Shown here: positions 45,168-55,167 of the stretch, one piece after another
Layout of the letters: each line of letters begins with the position of its first letter
Position numbering within the stretch: position 1 is the stretch's first letter
Notes under the pieces: generated by a model
What the model was told of the DNA's origin: nothing
The model's input: the letters and a program-made list of their open reading frames with translations, nothing else
The model's database searches: none
Program-made: the position numbers and the translations under genes
Source of the DNA: Alkalimarinus sediminis
Lineage (GTDB): Bacteria; Pseudomonadota; Gammaproteobacteria; Pseudomonadales; Oleiphilaceae
Direction of reading: 5' to 3'
Length of the DNA stretch: 64,000 nt
NCBI RefSeq assembly: GCF_026427595.1
Contig: NZ_CP101527.1
Coordinates: 3,405,001-3,469,000, forward strand

Positions 45168-46751
45168 ATGACTGAAATGCAATCAGGTATCCAAATACGC
45201 CGCGCCCTAATCAGCGTATCTGACAAAACCGGCATCGTAGAATTTGCACAAGCACTCGAGAAAATGGGTGTTGAGATCTTATCAACCGGTGGAACATTCA
45301 AGCTGCTGACTGACAGTGGCGTCGCTGCTGTTGAAGTGTCCGACTACACAGGCTTCCCTGAAATGATGGATGGCCGCGTTAAAACACTTCACCCCAAAAT
45401 CCATGGTGGGATATTAGGTCGACGCGGTATTGATAACGATGTAATGAGTACTCACAACATCAACCCAATCGATATGGTTGTCGTTAACTTGTACCCTTTC
45501 GAAGCAACTATAGCTAAGCCTGACTGTGATCTACCCATGGCTATCGAAAATATTGATATCGGTGGCCCAACAATGGTTCGCTCTGCGGCTAAAAATCACA
45601 AAGATGTTGCAATTGTTGTTAATGCACCAGACTACGATTCAGTGTTAGCTGAGATGAACAGTGCTAACGGTGCTCTTTCTCTTAATACACGTTTCGATCT
45701 AGCGGTTAAAGCATTTGAACACACCGCTGCTTACGACGGTATGATCGCTAACTACTTGGGCACCAAAACAGAAGACAATCAATCTGATCTCTTTCCGCGT
45801 ACCTTTAATACCCAGTTTGTTAAAGCTCAAGATATGCGTTACGGTGAAAACCCTCACCAACAAGCTGCATTTTATGTTGAAAGAAACCCGGCAGAAGCGA
45901 GTATTAGCACCGCTAAACAACTTCAAGGTAAGGCTCTTTCATACAACAATGTAGCCGATACCGATGCCGCATTAGAGTGTGTTAAACCTTTTGCTGACCC
46001 CGCCTGTGTTATTGTTAAGCATGCGAATCCTTGTGGTGTAGCCATTGGTGCTGACATTAAGCAAGCATATGACCTTGCTTTCGCAACAGACCCAACATCT
46101 GCTTTTGGTGGAATTATTGCGTTTAACAGAGAGTTGGATGAAGCCACTGCAAAAGAGATTATTGATCGCCAGTTTGTTGAAGTTATTATCGCGCCATCAG
46201 TATCTCAAGGTGCCATTGATGTGGTATCAGCCAAGCAGAATGTTCGCTTGTTAGCCTGTGGCGAGTTTGGTGAAGTTCGTACCCCAAGCTTCGATTACAA
46301 GCGGGTTAACGGTGGTTTGCTTGTTCAAGATCGTGACTTGGGCATGGTTAACCATGACGAACTCAAAATGGTGACAGAGCGCGCCCCGACTGAACAAGAG
46401 TTGAACGATCTGCTGTTTGCATGGGAAGTAGCCAAATTTGTTAAATCAAACGCGATTGTTTACGCCAAAAATGGTCGAACAATTGGTGTAGGCGCGGGCC
46501 AGATGAGCCGAGTATACAGTGCTAAAATTGCAGGCATCAAAGCAGCAGACGAAGGCCTTGAAGTTAAAGGTTCTGTTATGTCTTCAGATGCATTCTTCCC
46601 ATTCCGCGATGGCATAGATGCAGCCGCTAAAGCCGGCATCACCGCCGTCATTCAGCCAGGTGGTTCGATGCGTGATCAAGAAGTCATTGATGCAGCCAAC
46701 GAGCACGGCATTGCAATGGTCTTTACCGGAATGCGTCACTTTAAACACTAA
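45168..46751 (+). CDS. purH: Bifunctional AICAR transformylase/IMP cyclohydrolase
   Basis: PurH carries out the last two steps of IMP synthesis. The 527-residue protein has the N-terminal cyclohydrolase domain ([28 protein letters not shown]) and the C-terminal transformylase domain with [12 protein letters not shown] and the final [20 protein letters not shown] region. It is followed by purD on the same strand, a standard pair. Confidence 0.97.
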   Translation: MTEMQSGIQIRRALISVSDKTGIVEFAQALEKMGVEILSTGGTFKLLTDSGVAAVEVSDYTGFPEMMDGRVKTLHPKIHGGILGRRGIDNDVMSTHNINPIDMVVVNLYPFEATIAKPDCDLPMAIENIDIGGPTMVRSAAKNHKDVAIVVNAPDYDSVLAEMNSANGALSLNTRFDLAVKAFEHTAAYDGMIANYLGTKTEDNQSDLFPRTFNTQFVKAQDMRYGENPHQQAAFYVERNPAEASISTAKQLQGKALSYNNVADTDAALECVKPFADPACVIVKHANPCGVAIGADIKQAYDLAFATDPTSAFGGIIAFNRELDEATAKEIIDRQFVEVIIAPSVSQGAIDVVSAKQNVRLLACGEFGEVRTPSFDYKRVNGGLLVQDRDLGMVNHDELKMVTERAPTEQELNDLLFAWEVAKFVKSNAIVYAKNGRTIGVGAGQMSRVYSAKIAGIKAADEGLEVKGSVMSSDAFFPFRDGIDAAAKAGITAVIQPGGSMRDQEVIDAANEHGIAMVFTGMRHFKH

Positions 46752-46791
46752 ACTCTGCTTAGAGGTTAGCCTCATATAGATATCCTCTGAT

Positions 46792-46824
46792 GCCGGATAA
46801 CCCATTGCGATTGGGTTATCCGGC
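46792..46824 (+). promoter_or_regulatory. 13-bp perfect hairpin in the purH-purD gap
   Basis: GCCGGATAACCCA (46792-46804) is fully complementary to TGGGTTATCCGGC (46812-46824), with a 7-base loop. No T run follows. It ends 23 bases before purD, so it may be an mRNA-processing or stability element that sets the purH/purD ratio. Confidence 0.6.
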
Positions 46825-46847
46825 AGACAATACAGGACAAACAGAAA

Positions 46848-48137
46848 ATGAAAGTACTTCTTATCGGTAGTGGTGGTCGCGAGCACGCATTAGCATGGAA
46901 AGCAGCACAAGCTGACTATGTAGAGACAGTTTATGTAGCGCCAGGCAATGCAGGTACCGCACTAGAGCCAAAATTAGAAAACGTAAACATTGATGTAATG
47001 GACCTCGAAGGGCTCGCTAACTTTGCAGAAGAGCAACAAGTAGGCCTAACCATCGTAGGCCCTGAAGCACCGTTGGTTGCAGGTGTTGTTGATCTTTTTA
47101 CTGAGCGCGGCTTGCGTATTTTTGGCCCCTCAGCAGGAGCAGCTCAACTGGAAGGCTCTAAAGCCTTCACCAAAGATTTTTTGGCGCGTCATAAGATTCC
47201 AACAGGCGAATACCAAAACTTTACCGATATGGAACAAGCACTCAGCTATGTGCGCGAAAAAGGCGCTCCAATCGTTGTTAAAGCGGATGGTCTTGCTGCC
47301 GGTAAAGGTGTTATCGTTGCGTTAACGCTTGAAGAAGCAGAAGCCGCTATTAAAGATATGTTAGCCGGCAACAAGTTTGGTGATGCAGGCCACCGCGTGG
47401 TCATCGAAGAGTTTTTAGAGGGTGAAGAAGCCAGCTTTATCGTGATGGTAGACGGTAAAAACGTCTTAGCAATGGCCACCAGCCAAGATCACAAACGTGT
47501 AGGCGATGGCGATACAGGCCCTAACACCGGCGGCATGGGAGCATACTCTCCTGCACCAGTGGTGACACCAGATATTCATCAACGTATTATGGATGAAGTA
47601 ATTTATCCTACCGTTAACGGCATGGCTGCTGAAGGCAATGACTATACAGGCTTTCTGTATGCCGGTTTAATGATTGCTGCAGACGGAACCCCAAAAGTCA
47701 TCGAGTATAATTGCCGCTTTGGCGACCCTGAAACTCAACCTATTATGCTCAGAATGAAATCTGACCTGGTTGAACTTTGCCAAGCAGCCGTTGATGGCAA
47801 GTTAAACGAAAAGAGCTCTGAGTGGGATGAGCGCGCATCGGTAGGCGTCGTTCTAGCAGCAGGCGGTTACCCAGAGAGCTATAACAAAGGCGATGTAATT
47901 TCGGGCATACCAGATACTGAAGTCGAAGGTGAAAAAGTATTCCACGCAGGCACCAAAGAAGTGGGCGGCAACGTCACCACCAATGGGGGCCGAGTGTTAT
48001 GTGCCAGTGCATTAGGTAATACAGTCACTGAAGCACAGCAACGCGCTTACGATCTAACTAAAAAGATCAGCTGGGAAGGTGTTTTCTATCGTAACGATAT
48101 CGCGTATCGTGCAATCGCGAGAGAGAATAGCAAGTAG
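46848..48137 (+). CDS. purD: Phosphoribosylamine-glycine ligase
   Basis: PurD joins phosphoribosylamine and glycine with ATP in the second step of purine synthesis. The 429-residue ATP-grasp protein has the N-terminal KVLLIGSGGREHALAWK, GPEAPLVAGVVD, the hinge GLAAGKGVIVA, and FNCRFGDPETQ-like YNCRFGDPETQPIM. A clear terminator follows. Confidence 0.97.
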   Translation: MKVLLIGSGGREHALAWKAAQADYVETVYVAPGNAGTALEPKLENVNIDVMDLEGLANFAEEQQVGLTIVGPEAPLVAGVVDLFTERGLRIFGPSAGAAQLEGSKAFTKDFLARHKIPTGEYQNFTDMEQALSYVREKGAPIVVKADGLAAGKGVIVALTLEEAEAAIKDMLAGNKFGDAGHRVVIEEFLEGEEASFIVMVDGKNVLAMATSQDHKRVGDGDTGPNTGGMGAYSPAPVVTPDIHQRIMDEVIYPTVNGMAAEGNDYTGFLYAGLMIAADGTPKVIEYNCRFGDPETQPIMLRMKSDLVELCQAAVDGKLNEKSSEWDERASVGVVLAAGGYPESYNKGDVISGIPDTEVEGEKVFHAGTKEVGGNVTTNGGRVLCASALGNTVTEAQQRAYDLTKKISWEGVFYRNDIAYRAIARENSK

Positions 48138-48160
48138 TCATTAAGCCTACTAAAACAGTG

Positions 48161-48199
48161 ATAGCGGGTTTAGCTTTTAAGCTAATCCGCTATTTTTTT
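48161..48199 (+). terminator. Rho-independent terminator of purD
   Basis: ATAGCGGGTTTAGC (48161-48174) pairs with GCTAATCCGCTAT (48181-48193), with one G-U pair, and is followed by a T tract to 48199. Confidence 0.9.
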
Positions 48200-48300
48200 G
48201 TCTGTCATTCCTACCTCAAGCCCACTTCTTATCCTCTAAATTAAGGAATGAACGGAATAAGGTTGACCTCAATACTGACTATAGGCTCATAGCAGATTTT

Positions 48301-49085
48301 ATTGAAATGCTGTAATGCTCCCCAGTAAACATGCGTGACATAGCGGCTATAGGGTGCGCCTGCGCACCGAACGACCCTGATTATAAGTTGCTCCAAGCTT
48401 TCAATGGTGCGCAAGCACACCCTATATTTTCAACTACTAAAATGTATCAATAGGAGCAGTTGACCTAAAGCAGACAATATTGAAATACTGTAATGCGACC
48501 TAGTAAACATGTGTGACATAGCGCTATAGGGTGCGCCTGCGCACCGAACTACCCTGATTATAAGTTGCTTCAAGCTTTCAATGGTGCGCAAGCACACCCT
48601 ATATTTTCAACTACTAAAATGTATCAATAGGAGCAGTTGACCTAAAGCAGACAATATTGAAATACTGTAATGCGACTTAGTAAACATGTGTGACATAGCG
48701 CTATAGGGTGCGCCTGCGCACCGAACTACCCTGATTATAAGTTGCTCCAAGCTTTCAATGGTGCGCAAGCACACCCTATATTTTCAACTACTAAAATGTA
48801 TCAATAGGAGCAGTTGACCTAAAGCAGAGAATATTGAAATACTGTAATGCGACTTAGTAAACATGTGTGACATAGCACTATAGGGTGCGCCAGCGCACCG
48901 AACTACCCTGATTATAAGTTGCTCCAAGCTTTCAATGGTGCGCAAGCACACCCTATATTTTCAACTACTAAAATGTATCAATAGGAGCAGTTGACCTAAA
49001 GCAGACAATATTGAAATACTGTAATGCTCCCCAGTAAACATGCGTGACATAGCGCTATAGGGTGCGCCTGCGCACCGAATGGTCC
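48301..49085. repeat. Tandem array of a 177-bp REP-bearing unit (4.4 copies)
   Basis: Units begin at 48301, 48479, 48656, 48833 and 49010, giving periods of 178, 177, 177 and 177 bp; the fifth copy stops after about 75 bp. Each full unit holds two inverted palindromes: TATAGGGTGCGCCTGCGCACC and, about 45 bases later, GGTGCGCAAGCACACCCTATA, which can pair with each other over 21 positions with two mismatches. No coding frame or ribosome site is visible. It fills the gap between purD and the convergent gltS. Confidence 0.95.
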
Positions 49086-49118
49086 CAGCTAGAAATTATT
49101 CCAAGCTTTCTGCACCGT

Positions 49119-49246
49119 CATTCCGCGAAGGTGGAAATAACGGTACAGCTTAAGTGATTCCTAGAGGTAAAATCGCGGCAAAGTGCCGCTTCTACAATGA
49201 TACTGGTTTATCTCCCATTTGTAGGAGCGGCTTTAAGCCGCGATTT
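49119..49246. repeat. Further REP-like elements beside the 177-bp array
   Basis: A degenerate copy of the CATTCCGCGAAGG family lies near 49123-49140. An inverted pair of a third family follows: AATCGCGGCAAAGTGCCGCTTCTACAA-like at 49169-49197 (core shown in two halves) and GTAGGAGCGGCTTTAAGCCGCG at 49221-49242. The third family resembles REP sequences of pseudomonads. The rest up to 49379 shows no gene. Confidence 0.75.
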
Positions 49247-49379
49247 ATTTTGTACCCTTTTGTGGCTGCTCCCGCGAGCTAGCGCCTTAATGTCTAAGAC
49301 AAAAATCACAATTACGCTCTTTTATAATTATGTAAAAAACCAGCCACCACAATAAAGATACCTTTCAACGATCCTCCCA

Positions 49380-50585
49380 TTAAAACCCGCCCTCCATCAT
49401 AGGCAAGGCTAAGAAGACCTTTAGAATTAATGCATTAGCAATATCTATAAAGAAGGCGCCTACTAGCGGCACCACTAGAAACGCTTTAGGTGATGGGCCA
49501 AAACGGTTGGTAATAGCATTCATATTACCAATCGCAACTGGAGTGGCCCCTAAACCTAGCCCTGCAAAACCCGACGCCATCACTGCTGCATCATAATCTC
49601 GACCCATTAATCTAAACACGACCCACATAGTAAACAGCGTAATCAGTGTTACTTGCATGCACATTACAATAACCGCTAAGAGCACTCCTCCAGAGAGAGC
49701 AGCAAACTGCATCGAGATTAGACTCATGACCAGAAATATCTGAAGGCTCAGGTTATTGGTCACACTGACGGCTCGCTCACTAATATTAAATTTGAACAAT
49801 TCAGCCGCATTGGTAATACCTATCGCCATCAACATAGCAGTCAAAAAACCGGGCAGTAACACGCCTGCGCTAAACAAATAGCGGTTGACCAAGTCTCCCA
49901 CTTGAAGACATATAGCAATGATTAACGCCGTTTTCAGAATATCGTCTAGCTTGGTGGGGTGGTACTGCTCTTTCACTTCAGAAACAGTCTTAATGGTTTC
50001 AATCTCACCTTCGGGCTTTAGATTATTGGCAGAAATCAACCGACCTGCGATGGGGCCCCCGATAATACCACCCATGATCAAACCAAAGGTGGCGAAGGTA
50101 ATGCCTAACGCTTCTGCATACTCAAGCCCTGCCTTGGCAGCTTGCGCCCCCCAAGCGATAGCCGTGCCATGGCCACCGGCTAATGAAATACTACCGACAA
50201 ACAAGCCATAAGCAGGCTCACCGCCAAAAGAGGTCGCTATCAACACCCCTGTAGCATTCTGTAAGATGAGAAAAGCCATTGAGATTAAAAGAAGAATAAC
50301 TAGCGACTTACCACCGGCCAATAGAAGTCGAAATTTAGCGGTTAAACCGATAGTGGTGAAGAATACCAATAGCAAAATATCACGCATTCGCATATCGAAT
50401 TCGATCGACCAGCCCCATTGACTGCTGATTACGCCAATGACCAAGCTGAATATTAAGCCGCCGGTAACCGCTTCTGGGATGTTATTTCGTTTAAGTACCG
50501 GAACAACACGATTAATGTAAGCCCCAGTAAAAACAGCAATAATACTGAGGATCAAAAAGTCGATTCCATCCACCGTGTAGTTCAT
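49380..50585 (-). CDS. gltS: Sodium/glutamate symporter
   Basis: GltS imports glutamate with sodium across the inner membrane. The 401-residue protein has about ten helices and the family motifs FFTTIGLTAKFRLLLAGGK and GGHGTAIAWG in the first half, and GFAGLGLGATPVAIGNMNAI in the second half, reflecting the inverted-repeat fold. ATG 50585 is followed at once by NYTVDGIDFLILS. A bidirectional-looking terminator separates it from the flavoprotein gene upstream. Confidence 0.94.
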   Translation of the reverse strand: MNYTVDGIDFLILSIIAVFTGAYINRVVPVLKRNNIPEAVTGGLIFSLVIGVISSQWGWSIEFDMRMRDILLLVFFTTIGLTAKFRLLLAGGKSLVILLLISMAFLILQNATGVLIATSFGGEPAYGLFVGSISLAGGHGTAIAWGAQAAKAGLEYAEALGITFATFGLIMGGIIGGPIAGRLISANNLKPEGEIETIKTVSEVKEQYHPTKLDDILKTALIIAICLQVGDLVNRYLFSAGVLLPGFLTAMLMAIGITNAAELFKFNISERAVSVTNNLSLQIFLVMSLISMQFAALSGGVLLAVIVMCMQVTLITLFTMWVVFRLMGRDYDAAVMASGFAGLGLGATPVAIGNMNAITNRFGPSPKAFLVVPLVGAFFIDIANALILKVFLALPMMEGGF

Positions 50586-50606
50586 TGTTATTCCATTTGT
50601 TTAACC

Positions 50607-50643
50607 AAAAAAAGACGGCACTAGATTACCAGTACCGTCTTTT
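50607..50643 (-). terminator. Terminator between the Lpd-like gene and gltS
   Basis: AAAAGACGGCACT (50610-50622) pairs with AGTACCGTCTTTT (50631-50643), with one G-U pair. On the minus strand it ends in a T tract and closes the Lpd-like transcript. Confidence 0.88.
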
Positions 50644-50692
50644 GACAACAATAAGCAAAGGGCATTACGTTATAGTCTAACGTCGAAGCGAG

Positions 50693-52198
50693 TTAAGCCC
50701 CCGGGCCACAATCGAGGCAACGCTCAATAACGTCTGGCCCAATATGTAAGTTATGATTGAGGTCTCTTAATGCTGTTCTCACGCCCTCTTCGATGACCGG
50801 ATGATAGAACGGCATATCTAACATTTCAGATACCGTCATGCGTTTCTGCACTGCCCAAGACAACAAGTGTGCGATATGTTCAGCCGCAGGGCCAAACATT
50901 TCAGCACCTAAGAACAGGCCGCTACCTTGCTCACCATAGACCTTTAACATCCCTTTATTTTTAGCCATCACACGGCTTCTGCCTTGGTCTTCAAACGAAA
51001 CCTTGCCTGTGGCATAACAGGTATGACAACGCTCTTTAACCTGGTCAAGCGTTAACCCCACCGCGGCTATTTGAGGGTCGGTAAACACCACAGCGATAGG
51101 TGCTCGTCTACGGCCGGCTAATACTCTCGGGAAGCCTCCCGCATTTTGCCCAGCAATTCGACCTTCGTCTGCAGCCTCATGAAGCAGAGGAATATCATTA
51201 TTGGCATCACCTGCGATAAATATATGACTGCTACTTCCTGCGTCTTTTAGCTGGGTCTGTAATGTGTAGCGATCAAATACTGGGACACCTCGATCATCTA
51301 ACATCAGTGATGTTTTATCTAAGCCTAAGTTATCAACATTGGGCTTTCGACCGGTTGCAGCTAAGACATAGTCAAAGCGCTCAATCACTTCACCCTTTTC
51401 TTGATGGGTATAAGCAATTTCAACTTGCGTACGGCCGTCCCCTTCAACTCTTTCCATGCCTTTTACTTTGGCGTCTGGATCTAGGTAGAACTCTTCATTA
51501 AACGCCTGTCGCGCATACTCTCTGATCTCAGGGTCCCGTGTTGCACCTAAACCACCTCCGATGCCAAAAACCCGCACATTCACACCAAGACGACTTAGTG
51601 ATTGACCAAGCTCCAAGCCAATGACACCTGGACCAAAAATGGCTACAGACTCAGGTAGAGTTTCTAGTTCAAAGACCGAATCATTAATTAGTAAACGGTC
51701 GTCTAGCGCCTGAAAGGATGCAGGATAGACAGGTCGACTGCCCGTAGCGATAACAATACGTTCTGCATTTAGTTCGATCTCGCCGCCGCTCTCAAGGGAG
51801 ACTTTCAAACGATGATCATCTAAAAATTCAGCAAAGCCACGAAGTCGATCTTCCGCCGGTATACCTTCAACAGATTCAACTACAAAGCCGGTAAATCGAT
51901 CTCTTTCAGAGCGAACTCGCTGCATGACCGCGCGACCATCAACCTTAACAGGCCCTGCACTCACACCAAAAACCGGTGCTTTTTCGATCGAGTGAGCCGC
52001 TTCAGCTGCAGCGATCAACAGTTTACTAGGCATACATCCGACCCGAGCACAGGTGGTGCCGTAGGGTCCGCCTTCAATCAAGATGACATTATCAGTCTGC
52101 GCTTTAGCCGCTCGATAAGCGCCTAACCCCGCCGTACCTGCACCGATAATAGCGACATCAACGTTTTGTTTTGTATTGGCTGCATTATCTGACTGCAT
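50693..52198 (-). CDS. Dihydrolipoyl dehydrogenase-like disulfide oxidoreductase
   Basis: From ATG 52198 the protein has 501 residues and the fold of class I flavin disulfide reductases: FAD-binding [17 protein letters not shown], the redox-active disulfide in [15 protein letters not shown]-binding [20 protein letters not shown]-binding IFIAGDAN, and the C-terminal catalytic [14 protein letters not shown]. It lacks neighbouring 2-oxoacid dehydrogenase genes and is about 25 residues longer than standard Lpd. AAGAGG lies 5 bases before the chosen ATG. The gene after the peroxiredoxin-glutaredoxin fusion suggests a role in thiol redox defence; that is inference. Confidence 0.88.
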   Translation of the reverse strand: MQSDNAANTKQNVDVAIIGAGTAGLGAYRAAKAQTDNVILIEGGPYGTTCARVGCMPSKLLIAAAEAAHSIEKAPVFGVSAGPVKVDGRAVMQRVRSERDRFTGFVVESVEGIPAEDRLRGFAEFLDDHRLKVSLESGGEIELNAERIVIATGSRPVYPASFQALDDRLLINDSVFELETLPESVAIFGPGVIGLELGQSLSRLGVNVRVFGIGGGLGATRDPEIREYARQAFNEEFYLDPDAKVKGMERVEGDGRTQVEIAYTHQEKGEVIERFDYVLAATGRKPNVDNLGLDKTSLMLDDRGVPVFDRYTLQTQLKDAGSSSHIFIAGDANNDIPLLHEAADEGRIAGQNAGGFPRVLAGRRRAPIAVVFTDPQIAAVGLTLDQVKERCHTCYATGKVSFEDQGRSRVMAKNKGMLKVYGEQGSGLFLGAEMFGPAAEHIAHLLSWAVQKRMTVSEMLDMPFYHPVIEEGVRTALRDLNHNLHIGPDVIERCLDCGPGA

Positions 52199-52348
52199 CA
52201 TTACCTCTTGCATCAAGCAGTGATAGTAAAAAAACCGTTCTGTTATAACCTTACCTAGATTAGCAACGAAAAAGGTGAGTAGGCCGAACTTCACTCCGAC
52301 CTACCAAATTAGCTGGCAAACTAACCTATCTTGTGCCTAAAACTTAAG

Positions 52349-53083
52349 TTACTTGCCTAAGTACACTTCTAGTTCGTCTGCACCACCAATTAACGTACCA
52401 TCTACAAATACTTGCGGAGTGGTTCCCTTACCCGTTACCGCTTGCAAAGAGCTATAGCTGACGCCGTGTTGCCCTAACTCAATATCCTCATAGCGTATGC
52501 CTTTCTCGTCTAATAAGTTTCTTGCTCTGTGGCAGTGTGAGCAGCCTGGCTTACTAAATAACGTTACACGTGACGGCAACTTGGCATTGGGGTTGATATA
52601 GTTAAGCATGGTATCGGCATCTGACACTTCAAAAGGGTCGCCTGGCTTCTGTGGCTCGATGAACATCTTTTCGATCATGCCATCTTTAACCAGCATTGAG
52701 TAACGCCATGAGCGCTTGCCAAACCCTAACTCGTTCTTATCTACTGCCAAACCCATACCTTCTGAAAACTCGGCATTTCCATCGGGTAAAAAGAAGATGT
52801 TTTCTGCGTTCTGGTCTTCCTTCCAGGCATCCATAACAAACGGATCGTTAACCGATAGACAAATAATGCTATCTACACCGTTCTCTTTAAATACGCCTGC
52901 TAGTTCATTATATCTTGGCAAGTGAGTGCTTGAGCAAGTTGGTGTAAACGCACCAGGTAGTGCAAACAACACAACCGTCTTGCCGGCAAAAAGTTCGTTG
53001 GTTGTCACTTGTTTCCACTCGTTATTTTCACGAGTTGGAAATGTAACTTGTGGGACTGCGTGACCTTCTTTAGATTGCAACAT
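52349..53083 (-). CDS. Peroxiredoxin-glutaredoxin fusion protein
   Basis: The 244-residue protein joins a Prx5-type peroxiredoxin (about 1-160; peroxidatic cysteine in GAFTPTCSSTHLPRY) to a glutaredoxin (about 170-244; CSHCHRARNLL, TTPQVFVDG, GGADELEVYL). Such hybrids, known from Haemophilus and other Gammaproteobacteria, reduce hydroperoxides with glutathione without a separate glutaredoxin. ATG 53083 follows AGGAGACGCAT. The Lpd-like gene follows 150 bases downstream on the same strand. Confidence 0.95.
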   Translation of the reverse strand: MLQSKEGHAVPQVTFPTRENNEWKQVTTNELFAGKTVVLFALPGAFTPTCSSTHLPRYNELAGVFKENGVDSIICLSVNDPFVMDAWKEDQNAENIFFLPDGNAEFSEGMGLAVDKNELGFGKRSWRYSMLVKDGMIEKMFIEPQKPGDPFEVSDADTMLNYINPNAKLPSRVTLFSKPGCSHCHRARNLLDEKGIRYEDIELGQHGVSYSSLQAVTGKGTTPQVFVDGTLIGGADELEVYLGK

Positions 53084-53142
53084 ATGCGTCTCCTAGTGCT
53101 TGATGTTTATCTGATAGACATAGAATAAGTCACAGGCATCAA

Positions 53143-53164
53143 TTAATATAATCAATTGTATTAA
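53143..53164. promoter_or_regulatory. A/T-rich near-palindrome in the divergent promoter
   Basis: This 22-bp element has arms TTAATA and TATTAA and 18 of 22 positions symmetric. It lies 60 bases upstream of the peroxiredoxin-glutaredoxin gene and in the gap shared with the LysE-type gene. A LysR-type regulator such as OxyR is a plausible binder, but the match is not specific. Confidence 0.4.
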
Positions 53165-53351
53165 TCATTATGATAGCTTTTTAATATAACCATCATTGCA
53201 GCCACTCTGAGTAGACTCTTCGAGTTGTTTTAGGCTTGCGACTCTGCGAATATTGATCACTAAACAGTCTAGCTTAATTAACTCATCGTACGAGCGTTTA
53301 CGTTTAAATAACAGAAATAGACTAGCAATACAGGATTTTTGCGGAGAATAT

Positions 53352-54014
53352 ATGTCTTTCTTACAGTACTGGCCTGAATTCTTAGCCGTAGTTACGGTTC
53401 ATTTACTGGCTGTTGCAAGCCCAGGTCCAGACTTTGCTGTAGTGGTTAGACAGAGCCTTAGTTTTGGTCGTAGAGAGGCGATTATGACTAGCATAGGTGT
53501 CGGGGTGGGCATATTGCTACATGTCACCTATTCGCTTTTAGGGTTAGGTCTGCTGATCTCTCAGTCGGTTGTCGCCTTTAATATTCTTAAAGTACTCGCG
53601 GTTGGCTACCTGCTCTTTGTTAGCTGGCAGTGCATTAACGCTAAACCTCAATCACTTCATTTGGCGGAGTCAGATAACCCTAACAGCCGCCTGCTTTCAA
53701 CCCAATCTGCATTCGCCTGTTTTCGACTCGGCTTTTTAACAAATGCACTAAACCCTAAAGCGACTCTATTTTTTGTTGCCCTGTTTACAGTGGTGATTAG
53801 CCCTAACACCCCCGCAGCGGTTCAGCTCTTTTACGGCTTATGGATGGCATTTGCGACAGGTCTATGGTTTATTGGCTTATCTCTGTTTTTCTCACAGCAG
53901 CGTGTTCGCGCTTTCTTCTCACATTTTGGACATTGGGTCGAGCGCGTCATGGGAGGCGCGCTGCTATTGCTAGCAGGCAAGCTGGCCTTTGCCACACTAG
54001 ATAACGCTGAGTAA
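53352..54014 (+). CDS. LysE/RhtB family amino acid exporter
   Basis: From ATG 53352 (GCGGAGA about 6 bases upstream) the protein has 220 residues and about six membrane helices. The family signature VASPGPDFAVVVRQSLSFGRR (shown here in parts: VASPGPDFAVV, GRREAIMTSIGVGVG) is present near residues 18-50, and FRLGFLTNALNPKATLFF is typical. It exports an amino acid or derivative, substrate unknown. It converges on the DAHP synthase gene with 14 bases between stops. Confidence 0.9.
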   Translation: MSFLQYWPEFLAVVTVHLLAVASPGPDFAVVVRQSLSFGRREAIMTSIGVGVGILLHVTYSLLGLGLLISQSVVAFNILKVLAVGYLLFVSWQCINAKPQSLHLAESDNPNSRLLSTQSAFACFRLGFLTNALNPKATLFFVALFTVVISPNTPAAVQLFYGLWMAFATGLWFIGLSLFFSQQRVRAFFSHFGHWVERVMGGALLLLAGKLAFATLDNAE

Positions 54015-54028
54015 TAGATTGAATATCG

Positions 54029-55096
54029 CTATTTACCCAGCATTGCATATAGTCCGTTAATAGAGCGCTCCGTCTGCTCCCAACTCATACAGGCATCTGT
54101 GACCGACACACCATATTCCATATCTGCCGAGATATCCTGTCGATGTTCATTAATATGACTCTCGATCATCACGCCCATAATTGAACGATTACCAGACTGT
54201 ATTTGAGCGGCTATGTCGCTCAACACTAGCGGCTGTTTAAGGTGGTCCTTGCCTGAGTTCTCATGACTGCAATCAATCATAATTCGCTCATTCAGCCCCG
54301 CATCTCGCAGCGCATGTTGGCAACGGGCAATATTAAGCGCATCGTAGTTAGGCTGACCATTGCCGCCTCTTAGTACAATGTGAGCATTAGGGTTCCCGCC
54401 TGTACGGACGACACCCACCTCACCGTTTTCAGACAGCCCCATAAATGCATGCGAGTTAGCCGCAGATTTAATGGAGTGTATGGCTGTGGTAAAACTGCCG
54501 TCGGTGGCGTTTTTGAATCCAACAGAGGCGTTAAGCCCACTTGCCATCTCTCTGTGGGGTTGAGATTCTGTAGTTCTCGCACCTACCGCGACCCAACTAA
54601 TCAGGTCATCAAAGTAACTAATCGCTAGCGGACTTAGCGCCTCTGTCGCAAGAGGCAACCCCATACCAGCAAGCTCAAGTAATAACGTACGAGACAAGCG
54701 CAACCCTTTGTTCATGTCATGACTGCCATCTAGAGATGGGTCATGCAGCATTCCTTTCCACCCCACGGTTGTTCTAGGTTTTTCAAAATAACAGCGCATG
54801 ACTAAGCACAATCGATCACTCACCTGATCAGCTAACCGTGCAAGACGTCTACCGTAGTCCATAGCCGAAGCCATATCGTGAATTGAGCAAGGACCAGTCA
54901 CAACCATTAAACGAGAGTCTGCTCCGGTAACAATACGGTTAATGGCCTGTTGCTGTTGTTGCACCTGAAGCAATAGCTCGGGCTTGGCTTTGAGCTGACT
55001 TTTTATTGCGCCAGATGAAGGTAGTGTATCAACTACGGTAGAAGCTCTTTCTGCTACCCCGCTCTGATCAATACCTATGCTTGTTGAATGAGTCAT
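54029..55096 (-). CDS. 3-Deoxy-7-phosphoheptulonate synthase, class I (AroF/G/H family)
   Basis: DAHP synthase joins phosphoenolpyruvate and erythrose 4-phosphate, the entry step of aromatic amino acid synthesis. The 355-residue protein has VVTGPCSIHD (about 65-74), EKPRTTVGWKGMLHDP, LRGGNGQPNYD and MIDCSHENSGKD. Which amino acid inhibits it cannot be read with confidence. ATG 55096 follows AGTAGG by 8 bases. Upstream on the same strand are a terminator and an aromatic-rich leader peptide, so transcription attenuation is the likely control. Confidence 0.95.
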   Translation of the reverse strand: MTHSTSIGIDQSGVAERASTVVDTLPSSGAIKSQLKAKPELLLQVQQQQQAINRIVTGADSRLMVVTGPCSIHDMASAMDYGRRLARLADQVSDRLCLVMRCYFEKPRTTVGWKGMLHDPSLDGSHDMNKGLRLSRTLLLELAGMGLPLATEALSPLAISYFDDLISWVAVGARTTESQPHREMASGLNASVGFKNATDGSFTTAIHSIKSAANSHAFMGLSENGEVGVVRTGGNPNAHIVLRGGNGQPNYDALNIARCQHALRDAGLNERIMIDCSHENSGKDHLKQPLVLSDIAAQIQSGNRSIMGVMIESHINEHRQDISADMEYGVSVTDACMSWEQTERSINGLYAMLGK

Positions 55097-55129
55097 AGTG
55101 TATGCCTACTTTTTATCTAATTCCTAAAA

Positions 55130-55167
55130 CGAAAAAACCCCGATTAGCAAAAGCCTTTCGGGGTTTT
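55130..55167 (-). terminator. Attenuator terminator upstream of DAHP synthase
   Basis: On the minus strand AAAACCCCGA (55167-55158) pairs with TCGGGGTTTTTT (55143-55132), closing a 14-base loop and ending in a T run. It stands 36 bases before the DAHP synthase ATG and after the leader peptide, the position of an attenuator. Confidence 0.9.

Noticed and set aside
48301-49115. CRISPR array or coding repeat protein
   Set aside because: The unit is a continuous 177-bp tandem copy without unique spacers and has no sustained frame.
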